Part shown: positions 52,044 to 62,332 of the stretch, piece by piece
How the letters are laid out: each line of letters starts with the position of its first letter
Position numbering within the stretch: the stretch's first letter is position 1
Origin: Dehalococcoidia bacterium
Lineage (GTDB): Bacteria > Chloroflexota > Dehalococcoidia > Bin125
NCBI GenBank assembly: GCA_022825855.1
Contig: JAJDWB010000019.1
Location: forward strand, 407,141-471,140
Reading direction: 5' to 3'
DNA: 64,000 nt
Notes under the pieces: generated by a model
Databases searched by the model: none
Told to the model about the DNA's origin: nothing
The model's input: the letters and a program-made list of their open reading frames with translations, nothing else
Program-made: the position numbers and the translations under genes

Positions 52044-52455
52044 AGGCAGCGGCCAGATCCCTCAGTGGCAAGAGTTGCTCTACGTTCAGGATTCCGCGCT
52101 CGACCAGTTCAGCCAGCGAGTCGAAGGGCTGTTGTTCGCGGAGCGCCACGATCGCTCGCGCCCGTTCGTCGCCGATGCCCGGAAGCGTGGCGAGTTCCGC
52201 GATGGTCGCGGAGTTGATGTCGATTCGCGGATCGGCCTGGGCAGCGGGCAAGGTCGCCGTCTGCCCGATCGGCGCTTGAGGGGCACTTGACTCGGCGGCG
52301 ATGAGTGCGCCGAGTCCGATCAGGGCGGCCAGGACGGCGGTCGTCAACGGGAGGCCCGCGCGCAGCAACGACCGAGGATCGCGCTGACCGAAGAGAAGGG
52401 TTGCGGCGGTCCGATCGGCATGCGCGGGAGGGAGAATTCGGGACCAGATGCTCAC
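52027..52455 (-). CDS. comEA: ComEA-like helix-hairpin-helix DNA-binding protein
   Basis: A 142-aa membrane-anchored DNA receptor for uptake. One membrane helix lies about residues 33-52 ([20 protein letters not shown]). The C-terminal double HhH domain is [29 protein letters not shown] then [14 protein letters not shown], the standard ComEA pattern. GTG 52455 with an upstream GGAGG is preferred over an earlier ATG-like codon. Upstream partner of comEC in a two-gene competence operon. Divergent from argF. Confidence 0.88.
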   Translation of the reverse strand: MSIWSRILPPAHADRTAATLLFGQRDPRSLLRAGLPLTTAVLAALIGLGALIAAESSAPQAPIGQTATLPAAQADPRIDINSATIAELATLPGIGDERARAIVALREQQPFDSLAELVERGILNVEQLLPLRDLAAAYVLPD

Positions 52456-52568
52456 GTCGCCCACCCCTCCGCACAGTGGCCCTTGTCGATCCACGCGACA
52501 TTAAACGAAGAACCTACAACACACGGAATTGTGCGGCGATAGAGTTGGATTTGAGAGGGATGTGCGCC

Positions 52569-53480
<912 letters not shown>

Positions 53481-53562
53481 TCGTCACCGGGGCTGGCGGT
53501 CGCCTAGCATGGCGAGCGGCAGACGGGTGTTGCGCATGGACTAGGGATCCGAGGCGAGCGTC

Positions 53563-54471
53563 GTGGGTGAGTTGGTCAGCGACATCCAGGCCACGTTCGG
53601 CGACTTTAGCTGGACGAATGCGCTCGAGATCACGGTGATTGCGGTCTTCTTCTACGCCGGCCTGCGCCTGTTGCGCGGAACCACAGCCATGTCCGTGATT
53701 CGCGGCATGGTGCTGGTCGTCCTGGGCATCCTGGTGATCGGCCGATTGACGGAGTCGATCGTGCTGGACTGGATCGTCGAGAACGCGCTGGCGGTGCTGC
53801 TGATTGTCGTCTTGCTCGTCTTCCAACCGGAGTTCCGGCGAGCATTCGAACATGTCGGCCGGGCCGGAGGACTGAAGCACTGGGGCAGCAGGCGACAGCC
53901 GTATCGGTCCCTGATCCCGATGACCGCGGCGGTCGTGCACCGACTGTCGCAGCAACGGGTCGGCGGGCTGTTCGTGTTTGAGCGCGATACGGGCCTCGAA
54001 GAACTGGCCGACGCTGGCGTCCGCCTGGGCGCGGAACCGACGCTGGAGTTGTTGGAGAGCATTTTCTGGCCCGGATCGCCGCTGCACGACGGCGCGGTAC
54101 TGCTGCGGCCGTCGGAGATCGTCGCAGCGGCCGTCATCATTCCCACGCCCGCCGGCGAGTACCACGCGCGCGGCCAGACTAATGGGCGGGCCGGCGAGCA
54201 TCTGGGTACGCGCCACCGGGCCGCGTTGACGGTCTCGGAAGAGACGGATGCGGTGGCGGTGGTGGTCTCGGAAGAGAGCGGCCGAGTATCGCTGGCGGTC
54301 GGCGGCGCGCTTTCAGGCCCGCTGACGGCGACGGAATTGGAAGTGGCCCTGGCTCGGCACCTGCACTCGCGGCGTTGGGGTGATCGGTTGGGCGCGCGCT
54401 GGCTGGATCGCGTGTGGGGCCGGCAGAGCCGCACTCCGTCGACCGCCGGCGGAGACGCATCGGGGCCCTAA
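53563..54471 (+). CDS. cdaA: Diadenylate cyclase CdaA
   Basis: A 302-aa membrane-bound cyclase that makes c-di-AMP from two ATP. Three N-terminal helices (about residues 17-37, 42-62 and 69-90) precede the DAC domain, which has the DGA motif in SPLHDGAVLL and the RHR motif in LGTRHRAALTVSEETDA. Start is GTG 53563. The next gene encodes a YbbR/CdaR-type regulator, the usual partner. It opens the long plus-strand operon. Confidence 0.93.
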   Translation: MGELVSDIQATFGDFSWTNALEITVIAVFFYAGLRLLRGTTAMSVIRGMVLVVLGILVIGRLTESIVLDWIVENALAVLLIVVLLVFQPEFRRAFEHVGRAGGLKHWGSRRQPYRSLIPMTAAVVHRLSQQRVGGLFVFERDTGLEELADAGVRLGAEPTLELLESIFWPGSPLHDGAVLLRPSEIVAAAVIIPTPAGEYHARGQTNGRAGEHLGTRHRAALTVSEETDAVAVVVSEESGRVSLAVGGALSGPLTATELEVALARHLHSRRWGDRLGARWLDRVWGRQSRTPSTAGGDASGP

Positions 54472-55755
54472 GTGCGACGCGCCGCGCAAGAAGCGACCCT
54501 CCTCGTCTCGGTCGTGGTGCTGGCGTTGATCGTCTGGTTCGTGATCGCCGACACGGAGAATCGCGAAATCGAGACCCGGCTGGGATTCAGTCTGCAAGTG
54601 GAAGTGCGAGACCTGGGCTCTGACCTGGTCGTGGCCAGCGAGCCGCTGCCGGTCACGGTCACGGTGGTCGGCCGCGAGGCGGATGTCGAGGCGGCACGTC
54701 CGGAGCACTTCCTGGCCACGGTGTCGACGCGCAACCGCACTGCCGGACAGCACAGCCTGCCGGTGCGCGTCGATCGGCTCGAAGGTGATGTGCGTGTGCG
54801 CGCGGTCCAGCCGGAGACGGTCGTGGTGATCCTGCAGCAGAGCGTAGAACGCGAGGTGCCGGTTGTGGTCGAACCGTCGAATCTGCCGCCGTTGGGGTTT
54901 CGGGTCGGTGTTCCCGAGGTAACGCCTGAGACGGCGCTGGTCTCAGGAATCGCGGCTGAAGTCGAAGCGGTCGACTCGGTGGTGGCGCGTCTGGACCTGG
55001 GTGGGGCAACGGCGTCGCTGGAGCGGGATGTGACGCTGGAAGCGAGGACGGCGTCGGGCGGTTCGGTGTCGCAGGTGCTGATTAGTCCCAGGTTCGCGCA
55101 GGTCCGAGTGCCGATTGAGCAGGAAGTGTTTCGCAAGACCGCTTCAATCCTGCCGGATGTGATCGGCACTCCGGCAGAGGGGTATCGCATGCGCACCGTG
55201 AGCGCGACGCCGACCACGGTAGAGGTGCTGGTCTCGGTGGACGTGCTGGACGACGAAGTCGAGGTGAGCACCGAGCCGATTGACATCGACGGCCGGACTC
55301 TGGATCTCAACACGCAGGCGCAGTTGGTCTTCGCCGACGGCGTGGCGCCGGCCGGCGAGACAGCGGCGACGATCCAGGTGACGATCGCGATCGAGCCGGT
55401 CCTGACGACGGTCGAGTTGCCGATTGAACTCCGGCTCGTCGGAATCCGCAGCGGGTTGGAGGCAGCCCTGGTTAGTCTCTCCACGGTCCGCGTGCGTCTG
55501 CATGGTCCCGTATCGTTGATTTCGGAGCTGGAGGGGCCGTTGGGCCCGCTCGACGTGGACGTCTCCGAGCTGAGAAGCGGCAGTCATCGGGTCGACTTGG
55601 AGTGGTCGCCGCCGCAAGGAATTGAGTTGCTCGATCTCTCTCCGAAGCAGATTGTGATTACGCTGGCTCCGATCCGGCAAGCGCCGCCGGATCCTGTGGA
55701 CGCCCAGCAGGAGACGCCAGGCGATTCGGAGACCGGGGAGGCCGACGATGAGTGA
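54472..55755 (+). CDS. cdaR: CdaR-like YbbR-domain protein
   Basis: A 427-aa protein with one N-terminal membrane helix (about 9-27, TLLVSVVVLALIVWFVIAD) and several extracytoplasmic YbbR repeats (for example LGFSLQVEVRDLG; VPVVVEPSNLPPLGFRV; VELPIELRLVG). In Firmicutes, CdaR binds and tunes CdaA. Its GTG start directly follows the cdaA stop. The acidic C-terminus overlaps the der start by 8 bp. Confidence 0.88.
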   Translation: MRRAAQEATLLVSVVVLALIVWFVIADTENREIETRLGFSLQVEVRDLGSDLVVASEPLPVTVTVVGREADVEAARPEHFLATVSTRNRTAGQHSLPVRVDRLEGDVRVRAVQPETVVVILQQSVEREVPVVVEPSNLPPLGFRVGVPEVTPETALVSGIAAEVEAVDSVVARLDLGGATASLERDVTLEARTASGGSVSQVLISPRFAQVRVPIEQEVFRKTASILPDVIGTPAEGYRMRTVSATPTTVEVLVSVDVLDDEVEVSTEPIDIDGRTLDLNTQAQLVFADGVAPAGETAATIQVTIAIEPVLTTVELPIELRLVGIRSGLEAALVSLSTVRVRLHGPVSLISELEGPLGPLDVDVSELRSGSHRVDLEWSPPQGIELLDLSPKQIVITLAPIRQAPPDPVDAQQETPGDSETGEADDE

Positions 55756-57157
55756 GGAAGCGCCGGGCGCGCCGCCGCGGGTTGAGGTCCGCGCCCTGCC
55801 GGCCAATGCGCTGCCGACGGTGGCGATCGTGGGCCGGCCGAACGTGGGCAAGTCGACGCTGTTCAATCGATTGGTGCGTCGACGCCAGGCAATCGTGCGC
55901 GGTGAGCCAGGCACGACGCGCGACCGCAACTACGCAACGACGGAGTGGCGCGGACAGCACTTTTCGGTGATCGATACCGGCGGACTGCTCGGGGAACAGC
56001 TCAGCGGACCGTTCGCCGACTCGGTAGCCGAGCAAGTGGAGCAGGCGCTGTCCGAGGCGGACGCGGTCGTGCTGGTCGTCGATGTCCAGGCCGGGACCCT
56101 GCCGGCGGACGAAGATGTTGCGAAGTTGCTGCGTTCGGCGGCGCAGCCGGTCACCGTCTGCGCGAACAAGGCTGACAACGATTCGCTCGTCGCCGAGGCC
56201 TCGCAGTTCTTCTCGCTCGGCCTGGGAGACCCGGTCGCGATCTCCGCGCATCACGGGCGCTGGATCGACGACCTGCTCGATCGTGTGACGGAGAGTCTGG
56301 CGGTAGCAGAACCGATTGAGTCGGAGGATGTCGCCTGCCGGCTGGCGATCGTCGGCAGGCCGAACGTGGGTAAGTCGTCGTTGGTCAACGCCCTGCTGCG
56401 GGACGAGCGGATGATCGTATCGGAGGTGCCGGGCACCACGCGGGACGCGGTGGATACGTTGCTCAGCTTCGACGGTCAGCGCGTGTCGCTGGTCGACACA
56501 GCGGGGATTCGGCGGCGAGGGCGGGTCGCGCCTGGGATTGAACGGGCGTCAGTGCGCCGCGCCGGCGCCGCCGTTCGGCGGGCAGACGTGTCGGCGGTGG
56601 TGATCGACGCCCATGAAGGCGTGACTTCGCAGGATCTGCATGTGCTGGGCATGGCGATGGACGAGGGCTCGGGAATCGTGATCGTGATGAACAAGAGCGA
56701 TCTGGTCGATGGCGAGGATGGGTTGCGGAACAGCAGGGAACGTCAACTTGCGGGCCGCGCGCGGTTCGTGAGTTGGGCGCCGATCGTCTGGGTGTCTGCC
56801 CTGACCGGCGAGGCGGTCGACAGCGTGGTCGCGGCGGCGTTGCACGTTGCAGAGGCGCGGCGGATGCAAGTGCCGACGCCGCGTCTCAACGCCATGCTGC
56901 GGCAAGCGCAGATGGAGCGCACGCCGTCGACGCATCGCGGCAAACGAATCCGCTTTTACTACGCCGTTCAGACCGGAGCGGATCCGCCCACGTTCACGTT
57001 CTTCGTCAACTACCCCGAAGGCGTGCACTTTTCCTACGAGCGCTACCTGATGGGCCGCGTGCGCCGCGCCTTCGGTTTCGAAGGCACGCCACTACGCTGC
57101 GTCCTACGGGGCCGCGACTCGGAGGAGTCGACCAACGGAGGCAGAACTCGTGGTTGA
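55748..57157 (+). CDS. der: Ribosome biogenesis GTPase Der (EngA)
   Basis: A 469-aa tandem GTPase for 50S assembly. First G domain: GRPNVGKSTLFN (about 29-40), DTGG and NKAD. Second: GRPNVGKSSLVN, DTAG and NKSD. A C-terminal KH-like domain ends in RFYYAVQTGADPPTFTFFVN and RYLMGRVRRAFGFEGTPLR. An N-terminal extension of about 20 residues precedes the first G domain. Overlaps both neighbours (cdaR by 8 bp, plsY by 8 bp). Confidence 0.95.
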   Translation: MSEEAPGAPPRVEVRALPANALPTVAIVGRPNVGKSTLFNRLVRRRQAIVRGEPGTTRDRNYATTEWRGQHFSVIDTGGLLGEQLSGPFADSVAEQVEQALSEADAVVLVVDVQAGTLPADEDVAKLLRSAAQPVTVCANKADNDSLVAEASQFFSLGLGDPVAISAHHGRWIDDLLDRVTESLAVAEPIESEDVACRLAIVGRPNVGKSSLVNALLRDERMIVSEVPGTTRDAVDTLLSFDGQRVSLVDTAGIRRRGRVAPGIERASVRRAGAAVRRADVSAVVIDAHEGVTSQDLHVLGMAMDEGSGIVIVMNKSDLVDGEDGLRNSRERQLAGRARFVSWAPIVWVSALTGEAVDSVVAAALHVAEARRMQVPTPRLNAMLRQAQMERTPSTHRGKRIRFYYAVQTGADPPTFTFFVNYPEGVHFSYERYLMGRVRRAFGFEGTPLRCVLRGRDSEESTNGGRTRG

Positions 57158-57767
57158 GGCGTGGATCGTCGGCGGCCTGATCGGGTATCTGCTCGGGTCG
57201 ATCCCGACCGGACTCTGGATCGGCATGTGGCGGGGCGGAGAGGACATACGCGCTTCGGGCAGCGGACGTACGGGAGCGACCAACACGTTCCGCGCGCTGG
57301 GATTGCGCTGGTCGGTCTCCGTACTGGTGCTTGATGCGATCAAGGGCGGCGCGCCGATCTTGATCGTGATGGCGGTCTGGGACAGTCCGACGGCCGAAGT
57401 CGTCGCAGGACTGGCGGCCGTGATTGGCCACCAGTTCCCCCTCTTTGCGGGATTCCGCGGCGGACGGGGCGCTGCGACGGCGCTGGGCGGGATGCTGGTG
57501 GTGATGCCGATGGGCGCGCTGTTTGCGCTTGGTACCGGGATTCCGATCCTGCTGCGAGTTCGCGTGATGTCGCTGGCCTCGTTGGTCGGCGCCACTTCTG
57601 CGGCGGTGGGCATCTCCTTGTTGGCCGTCTACGGCGGCGCGCCAGACGCCTATGTCGGATTCGCGGTCGGCACCTGGTTGCTCGTGGTGATCGGACACAA
57701 GGACAACATCGAGCGGCTCGCTGCGGGCACGGAACGGGTGCTGTCGATGGGCAGGCCGTCGTCGTGA
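57150..57767 (+). CDS. plsY: Glycerol-3-phosphate acyltransferase PlsY
   Basis: A 205-aa membrane acyltransferase using acyl-phosphate to start phospholipid synthesis. PlsY motifs are GSIPTGLWIG, SGSGRTGATNTFRALG (Arg in place of the usual Asn-Ile of GSGNIGATN) and GHQFPLFAGFRGGRGAATALG (GGRG instead of GGKG). About five membrane helices. GTG 57150 overlaps der. Followed by gpsA, which makes its substrate. Confidence 0.92.
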   Translation: MVEAWIVGGLIGYLLGSIPTGLWIGMWRGGEDIRASGSGRTGATNTFRALGLRWSVSVLVLDAIKGGAPILIVMAVWDSPTAEVVAGLAAVIGHQFPLFAGFRGGRGAATALGGMLVVMPMGALFALGTGIPILLRVRVMSLASLVGATSAAVGISLLAVYGGAPDAYVGFAVGTWLLVVIGHKDNIERLAAGTERVLSMGRPSS

Positions 57768-58762
57768 GGGTGATGGTGGTTGGGGCGACGTCGTGGGGCT
57801 GCACGCTGGCGATCTGCGCCGAGCGTGCGGGGCACGAAGTGGAAGTGCTCTGCCGAACCGAGAGTGAAGCGTCCGAGCTGGCGGCGGCGCGCGAACATCG
57901 ACGGCTGCTGCCAGGCATTGCTCTGCCCGAGGGCCTGACCTTTCGCGCCGACGCTTCGGGCCGACCGCCGCAGGTGTTGATCTGGGCGACGCCCTCGCAG
58001 CGTCTGCGGGAGAACCTTCGTCATGTCCTGCCGATGCTGACTCCGGGCGACACCGTGCACGCCTCGGCGGCCAAGGGCCTCGAGAAGGGATCGCACCTGC
58101 GCATGACGGAGGTGTTGAGCCAGGAGCTGCAACTGGCAGAGCGTGAAGCCCGCGTCGGTGTGATCTCGGGACCGAACATCGCCCGTGAAGTGGCTCGTGG
58201 AATGCCTGCGACGACCGTCGTTGCTTCCCAGGGCGAGTCCGATCGGGAGCGGCTGCAGTCGGCGTTGAACTCGTCCAGCTTTCGGGTCTATACGAACGAG
58301 GACGTGATCGGCGTGGAATTGGGCGGCGCGCTGAAGAACGTGATCGCGATAGCCGTCGGCACTGCTACGGGCCTTGATATCGGCGACAACGGTTGCGCCG
58401 CGCTGATGACGCGCGGGCTCTCGGAGATGGCGCGGCTGGGCGTGGCGTTGGGGGCTCAGCCGTCCACCTTCGCCGGCCTCGCCGGATTGGGCGACCTGCT
58501 GGCGACGGCCAACAGTCCTCGCTCGCGGAACCGCTCATTGGGAGAGAAGCTCGGGGCCGGATTGACGCTCTCCCAGGCGATGGAGGGCAATCCGCACGTG
58601 GTGGAAGGCGTCGAGACGACGCGTGTTGTGCTTGAGGTCGCGGAAGCGATGGACGTGCAGATGCCGATCGCCGAGGTGGTATCGCGGGTGCTGTTTGAGG
58701 AACTCGATCCACGTGAAGCGATCCGCGTATTGATGGAGCGCGCGCCAACGGTGGAGGGCTGA
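57764..58762 (+). CDS. gpsA: Glycerol-3-phosphate dehydrogenase [NAD(P)+]
   Basis: A 332-aa enzyme that reduces dihydroxyacetone phosphate to sn-glycerol-3-phosphate for PlsY. Features are VVGATSWGCTLAI (normally GAGSWGTA, so the second Gly of GxGxxG is Thr), the catalytic Lys in GGALKNVIAIAVG, RGLSEMARLG and ANSPRSRNRSLG. GTG 57764 overlaps plsY by 4 bp. Its TGA shares one base with the ATG of the next gene. Confidence 0.94.
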   Translation: MRVMVVGATSWGCTLAICAERAGHEVEVLCRTESEASELAAAREHRRLLPGIALPEGLTFRADASGRPPQVLIWATPSQRLRENLRHVLPMLTPGDTVHASAAKGLEKGSHLRMTEVLSQELQLAEREARVGVISGPNIAREVARGMPATTVVASQGESDRERLQSALNSSSFRVYTNEDVIGVELGGALKNVIAIAVGTATGLDIGDNGCAALMTRGLSEMARLGVALGAQPSTFAGLAGLGDLLATANSPRSRNRSLGEKLGAGLTLSQAMEGNPHVVEGVETTRVVLEVAEAMDVQMPIAEVVSRVLFEELDPREAIRVLMERAPTVEG

Positions 58763-59757
58763 TGACCTCGATCGACGGTCACCAGGACGCGGCCGAGCCG
58801 ATCGACGGCCTGCGCCGAGTGGTGGCAACGATTTCCTCGGGCCAGTTCGACCTGGAACCGCAGGACTTGCACGCGGTCTCGAGGCTGAGCGGAGGGTCGG
58901 AGTCGCTCGTCCATGAGCATCTGTCATCACTGGATGCGCAAGGACGGTTCGCCTTGATCGAACGCCTCCGGCAACTTGGCGCGGACTTCGGCGGATACGA
59001 CTTCACGGTCGTCTTTGCTGCCATGGCGTCGGACGACGACGTGTCGGTGCGAACGGTGGCGGTGACCGGCCTGGGGCAATGCGAGACGGCGGGCGCGACG
59101 CAGTCGTTGCTGGACGTGGCGAAGTCGATTGAGGAAGACCACGGCGTCCGGCGGGAAGCGGTGAGCGCGTTGGGTGAGGTCGCGATGCGCGTCGAACTGG
59201 GCTGGGCGGCGAGTGAGGGCGCGGACGGAGTCGTTGAGGCCCTGAGGACGATCGCCGAGGACGAGATGGAGGATGAGGAGATTCGCGCCTCGGCGCTCTC
59301 GGCCGTAGCCGTGGCTTCGGAGACCTGGGTCGCAGCGTTGATCGAAGAGGCCTTCGACAGCGACGCGGCCGCGCTGCATCTGGGTGCGGTCGAGGCGATG
59401 GGTCGAAGCGCCGACGAATCCTGGTTACCGGTGCTGGAAGGTTCGCTCGTGGCTGAGGACGAGGACGAGCGCCTGGCGGCCGTTCAGGCGATTGGCGAGA
59501 TCGGCTCGGAAGAGGGGACGCCGATGTTGCTGGAGTTGTTCGACGACCCGACGGCGTCGGAGGAGGTCGTGCGCGGCGCGGTCGCCGCTCTCGGCGAGAT
59601 CGGCAGCGAGGAAGCGCTGGAAGAGCTGGAGCAGCTTCGCACTCATCCCGCGGCGACGGTACGGGAGACCGCTCAGGCGGCGCTGGACTCGGCGTCCTGG
59701 CAGGATGACTTCGACGACCTGGGCGCTGGTCGCGCCTCCGACCCCTGGCGCGAGTAG
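58762..59757 (+). CDS. HEAT-repeat protein
   Basis: A 331-aa soluble alpha-solenoid with repeated HEAT units such as VRTVAVTGLGQCETAGATQSLL, VRREAVSALGEVA, LGAVEAMGRSADESWLPVLE, LAAVQAIGEIGSEEGTPMLLEL and VRGAVAALGEIGSEEALEEL. Strongly acidic. It is translationally coupled to gpsA through TGATG. Likely a protein-protein scaffold; function unknown. Confidence 0.85.
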   Translation: MTSIDGHQDAAEPIDGLRRVVATISSGQFDLEPQDLHAVSRLSGGSESLVHEHLSSLDAQGRFALIERLRQLGADFGGYDFTVVFAAMASDDDVSVRTVAVTGLGQCETAGATQSLLDVAKSIEEDHGVRREAVSALGEVAMRVELGWAASEGADGVVEALRTIAEDEMEDEEIRASALSAVAVASETWVAALIEEAFDSDAAALHLGAVEAMGRSADESWLPVLEGSLVAEDEDERLAAVQAIGEIGSEEGTPMLLELFDDPTASEEVVRGAVAALGEIGSEEALEELEQLRTHPAATVRETAQAALDSASWQDDFDDLGAGRASDPWRE

Positions 59758-59875
59758 CGCTGCACTGTTTGACGCGGCCGGCGCGTGGGCCGGCTCCGTC
59801 GAGCCATGCGTCCGGGAGTGACGGGACCCTCTGATAGATTGAGCAACGTCTAGAGCACGGACGAGGAGCAGAGGC

Positions 59876-60385
59876 GTGCGAAGCCGCAACGATCGCCGTC
59901 ACAGCGAAGGTCATCGAAGAAGTAACCAGAGCAGCAAACTGATCAAGAAGGGAATCGCCGTCAGCGCCGGCGGAGTGGTCTGGCGAGAGTCAGGCAGCGA
60001 GGGAGAAGTAGAGGTCGTTCTGGTGCAGACGCCGGCGCGACGCTGGTCACTGCCCAAGGGCACGCCCGAGAACGGTGAGAAGCTGGTCGACACGGCGATT
60101 CGCGAGGTCTCGGAAGAGACCGGGCTGTCGGTGGCGCTGGATGAGAAGATCGGGGTGATGCGTTACTCGTTTGTCGGTCAGGAGGCGCGGATCGATAAGG
60201 CGGTTCACTTCTGGTTGATGCAGCCGACCGGGGGATCCTTCGAGGATCACGACGACGAGCACATTGATGTGCGCTGGGTGGGCCTGGGTGAGGCGATGCG
60301 ATTGGTGAGTTACCGCAACACGGCGTCGTTGCTCGAGGATGCCGCCGCGATGCTGGTTCGGCGAGTTGGTCCCGGGCCGGGCTGA
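59876..60385 (+). CDS. Nudix hydrolase
   Basis: A 169-aa Nudix protein with a complete box, GTPENGEKLVDTAIREVSEE then TGL, preceded by a basic N-terminus (about 25 residues rich in Arg, His and Ser). WSLPKG ahead of the box is typical of the diadenosine polyphosphate/ADP-ribose branch. GTG 59876 has GAGGAG upstream. It lies 118 bp after the HEAT gene. Confidence 0.88.
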   Translation: MRSRNDRRHSEGHRRSNQSSKLIKKGIAVSAGGVVWRESGSEGEVEVVLVQTPARRWSLPKGTPENGEKLVDTAIREVSEETGLSVALDEKIGVMRYSFVGQEARIDKAVHFWLMQPTGGSFEDHDDEHIDVRWVGLGEAMRLVSYRNTASLLEDAAAMLVRRVGPGPG

Positions 60386-60400
60386 ACATAGCCGGATCGA

Positions 60401-61003
60401 GTGGCTGAGACGAATCGGAGGCTGGTGGGTGCCATGGTGACCAGTCCGGCGGATGTCGTGGCTCAAGGCCAACTGGTGCTATTGCGCCGCAAGCGGCTGG
60501 AAGACGCCGAGCTGGACTGGATCTGGCGCACCGATCCGGAGTTGGCGGAACTCGATGCGGCTCCGGTCAGTCCGCTGACGTTCGAACAGTACAGAAATCA
60601 GTACTCGTGGCAGTTGCGCTCGACTCCAGTGTACCGTTCCACGTTCGCGGTGGAGACGGTGGAAGAGCCGCGGCACATCGGCAATGTGATGTACTACAAC
60701 ACCGACTTCCAGCGTCGGGAGACGGAGCTGGGCATCCTGCTGGGTGATCGGACGACCTGGAACGGCGGGTACGGTCGCGAGGCGGTGGGGTTGCTGCTGG
60801 ACTACGTGTTTACGAACACGTCACTGACGCGGATCTACCTGCACACGCTGGACTGGAATGTGCGGGCGCAGCGGGCGTTCGCGGCGGCGGGCTTCCGGGA
60901 TTGCGGGCGGGTGCGCCGCGGACGATACCGGTTCCACCAGATGCACGTGCTGCGCGAATGGTTCTGGGATCGCGAGTACCAGCGCCGCAGGGCGCGGCGC
61001 TAG
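60401..61003 (+). CDS. GNAT acetyltransferase (RimJ/RimL type)
   Basis: A 200-aa N-acetyltransferase: LVLLRRKRLEDAELDWIW at the start, IGNVMYYNTDFQRRETELGI (beta4) and the acetyl-CoA loop WNGGYGREAVGLLLDYVF, then RIYLHTLDWNVRAQRAFAAAGF. Acceptor unknown. GTG 60401 and ATG 60434 are both possible starts. Last gene of the plus-strand run. Confidence 0.87.
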   Translation: MAETNRRLVGAMVTSPADVVAQGQLVLLRRKRLEDAELDWIWRTDPELAELDAAPVSPLTFEQYRNQYSWQLRSTPVYRSTFAVETVEEPRHIGNVMYYNTDFQRRETELGILLGDRTTWNGGYGREAVGLLLDYVFTNTSLTRIYLHTLDWNVRAQRAFAAAGFRDCGRVRRGRYRFHQMHVLREWFWDREYQRRRARR

Positions 61004-61052
61004 CTCAGGACGCACCTGGTCGCGAGGGGTTGTGACCCCCGGCAGCCTGCGC

Positions 61053-61120
61053 CGCCCCCGCCTGCGCGGGGGCGACTTCATTAGGGCGCGGGGGCGCCCC
61101 CGCCTACGCGGGGGCGACTT
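61053..61120. repeat. Two tandem GC hairpin repeats
   Basis: Two 26-bp copies at 61053-61078 and 61095-61120 of a unit CGCCCCCGCC-T(G/A)-CGCGGGGGCG-ACTT, each a self-complementary hairpin. They lie between convergent genes (GNAT and MaoC-like) and probably also terminate transcription. A related single hairpin is at 63778-63803. Confidence 0.65.
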
Positions 61121-61166
61121 TCGGGGGGGGCGTGCGCGCAGCTCCCCGGACGGGGATGCGGAGGGG

Positions 61167-61634
61167 TTAGCCTCGGCTGGGGAGGACGACGGTGCCCTGG
61201 CCCGGGGTGCTGACGGAGCCGTCGGCGCGGACGCCTTCGATGTTGAGCTCAACGAAGTTGCGCTCGCCCTCGGAGTACTTGCGGGTGACGGTGCCGCGCA
61301 GGGTGAACTTGCGTTCCTGCGCCGATTCGCGACCCTGGGCGGCGGGGTCCATGCCGCGGTAGGAGCACTGCACCCGCTTGACCGAGCCCTCGGGACCGGC
61401 GAAGCGCCAGAGCAGCTCGCCGAGGAAGGCGTGCTTGAGCGCGCCGTGGACGATGATGTCGTCGAGGCCGGTGTCCTGCGCGTAGCTTGTGTCGTAGTGA
61501 ATCTGGTAGAAGTCGCCGGAGCCGGCGGCCCACTGGACGAGCTGCTGGCTGGTCGGGTTCTTCTCGAGTTCGGGAATGCTGTCGCCGACTTCGATGTCCT
61601 CGAAGTAGATCTGGTCAGGAACCGCGTCTGACAT
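61167..61634 (-). CDS. MaoC-like hotdog-fold hydratase/dehydratase
   Basis: A 155-aa hotdog protein: IYFEDIEVGDSIPELEKNPT, the substrate segment SGDFYQIHYDTSYAQDTGLDDIIVHGALKHAF (hydratase-type Asp and His), and a final strand ELNIEGVRADG. AAGGAG 6-7 bases before ATG 61634. Paired with a second MaoC-family gene 116 bp upstream; such pairs often form a heterodimeric enoyl-CoA hydratase. Confidence 0.87.
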   Translation of the reverse strand: MSDAVPDQIYFEDIEVGDSIPELEKNPTSQQLVQWAAGSGDFYQIHYDTSYAQDTGLDDIIVHGALKHAFLGELLWRFAGPEGSVKRVQCSYRGMDPAAQGRESAQERKFTLRGTVTRKYSEGERNFVELNIEGVRADGSVSTPGQGTVVLPSRG

Positions 61635-61750
61635 GTGGGCTCTCCTTGCCTCTGTACTGGATTGTAGCTGGTTGGTATCTCGGCTCGTACGCCCCTCTGC
61701 CTTCGGCATCTCCCCCCTGGAAGGGGGGAGAGGGAGGTGGCGGACAGCGT

Positions 61751-62269
61751 TTAGCTGCCCGGGGCGGGGTAGGAAATGCCGGTGCCGCGGGAGATGGCGA
61801 CGACGGCGCCGTGCTGATTGGTGTAGGTGGTCTCCGAGACCTGGATCAGCATGGGCACGCCGAGGGCGCCGCTCCAGCGCTCGGTGAGCGAGGCCAGGGC
61901 CGTGGCCGAGGTCAGCGTGTCGCCGGCGCAGATCTGCTCGCCGGTGTACTCGATGTCGGTACCGCCGTTGAGCACGAGGGGGTAGGGGGAGCGGAAGCCG
62001 CCGCCGCCGCGACGCCCGCCGAAGGTGGGATCGGAGTCGGCCGGATTGTAGATCGGCGTGCCGAGGTAGCCCGGAGGCGCGGGCAGGCTGCGGAATCCGC
62101 GCTCGCGCGCGACGGCCTCGTCGTAGAAGGCCGGGTCGACGTAGCCGACCGAGCGGGCGAACATGCGCACGCTGGTGGTGGTCAGCTCGCTGACCGTCTC
62201 GGGGCCCTTGACCCCGATCAGGGCGCGCATCTCGTCGGTGACGACCGACTCAAACTCTTGATCTGCCAT
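61751..62269 (-). CDS. MaoC-family N-terminal-type hotdog protein
   Basis: A 172-aa protein of the FAS1-like MaoC N-domain type: TTTSVRMFARSVGYVDPAFYDE, LPAPPGYLGTPIYNPAD, GGTDIEYTGEQICAGDTLTSAT, MLIQVSETTYTNQHG. It has the AGD segment but lacks the HD catalytic pair, as expected of the non-catalytic half. AAAGGGGAG precedes ATG 62269. Likely partner of the gene at 61167-61634. Confidence 0.85.
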   Translation of the reverse strand: MADQEFESVVTDEMRALIGVKGPETVSELTTTSVRMFARSVGYVDPAFYDEAVARERGFRSLPAPPGYLGTPIYNPADSDPTFGGRRGGGGFRSPYPLVLNGGTDIEYTGEQICAGDTLTSATALASLTERWSGALGVPMLIQVSETTYTNQHGAVVAISRGTGISYPAPGS

Positions 62270-62332
62270 GACTCCCCTTTCTCGAATCTGGTCTGGGACA
62301 GGTACTCAGTTGCGCACTCTAGTCGCTAGTCG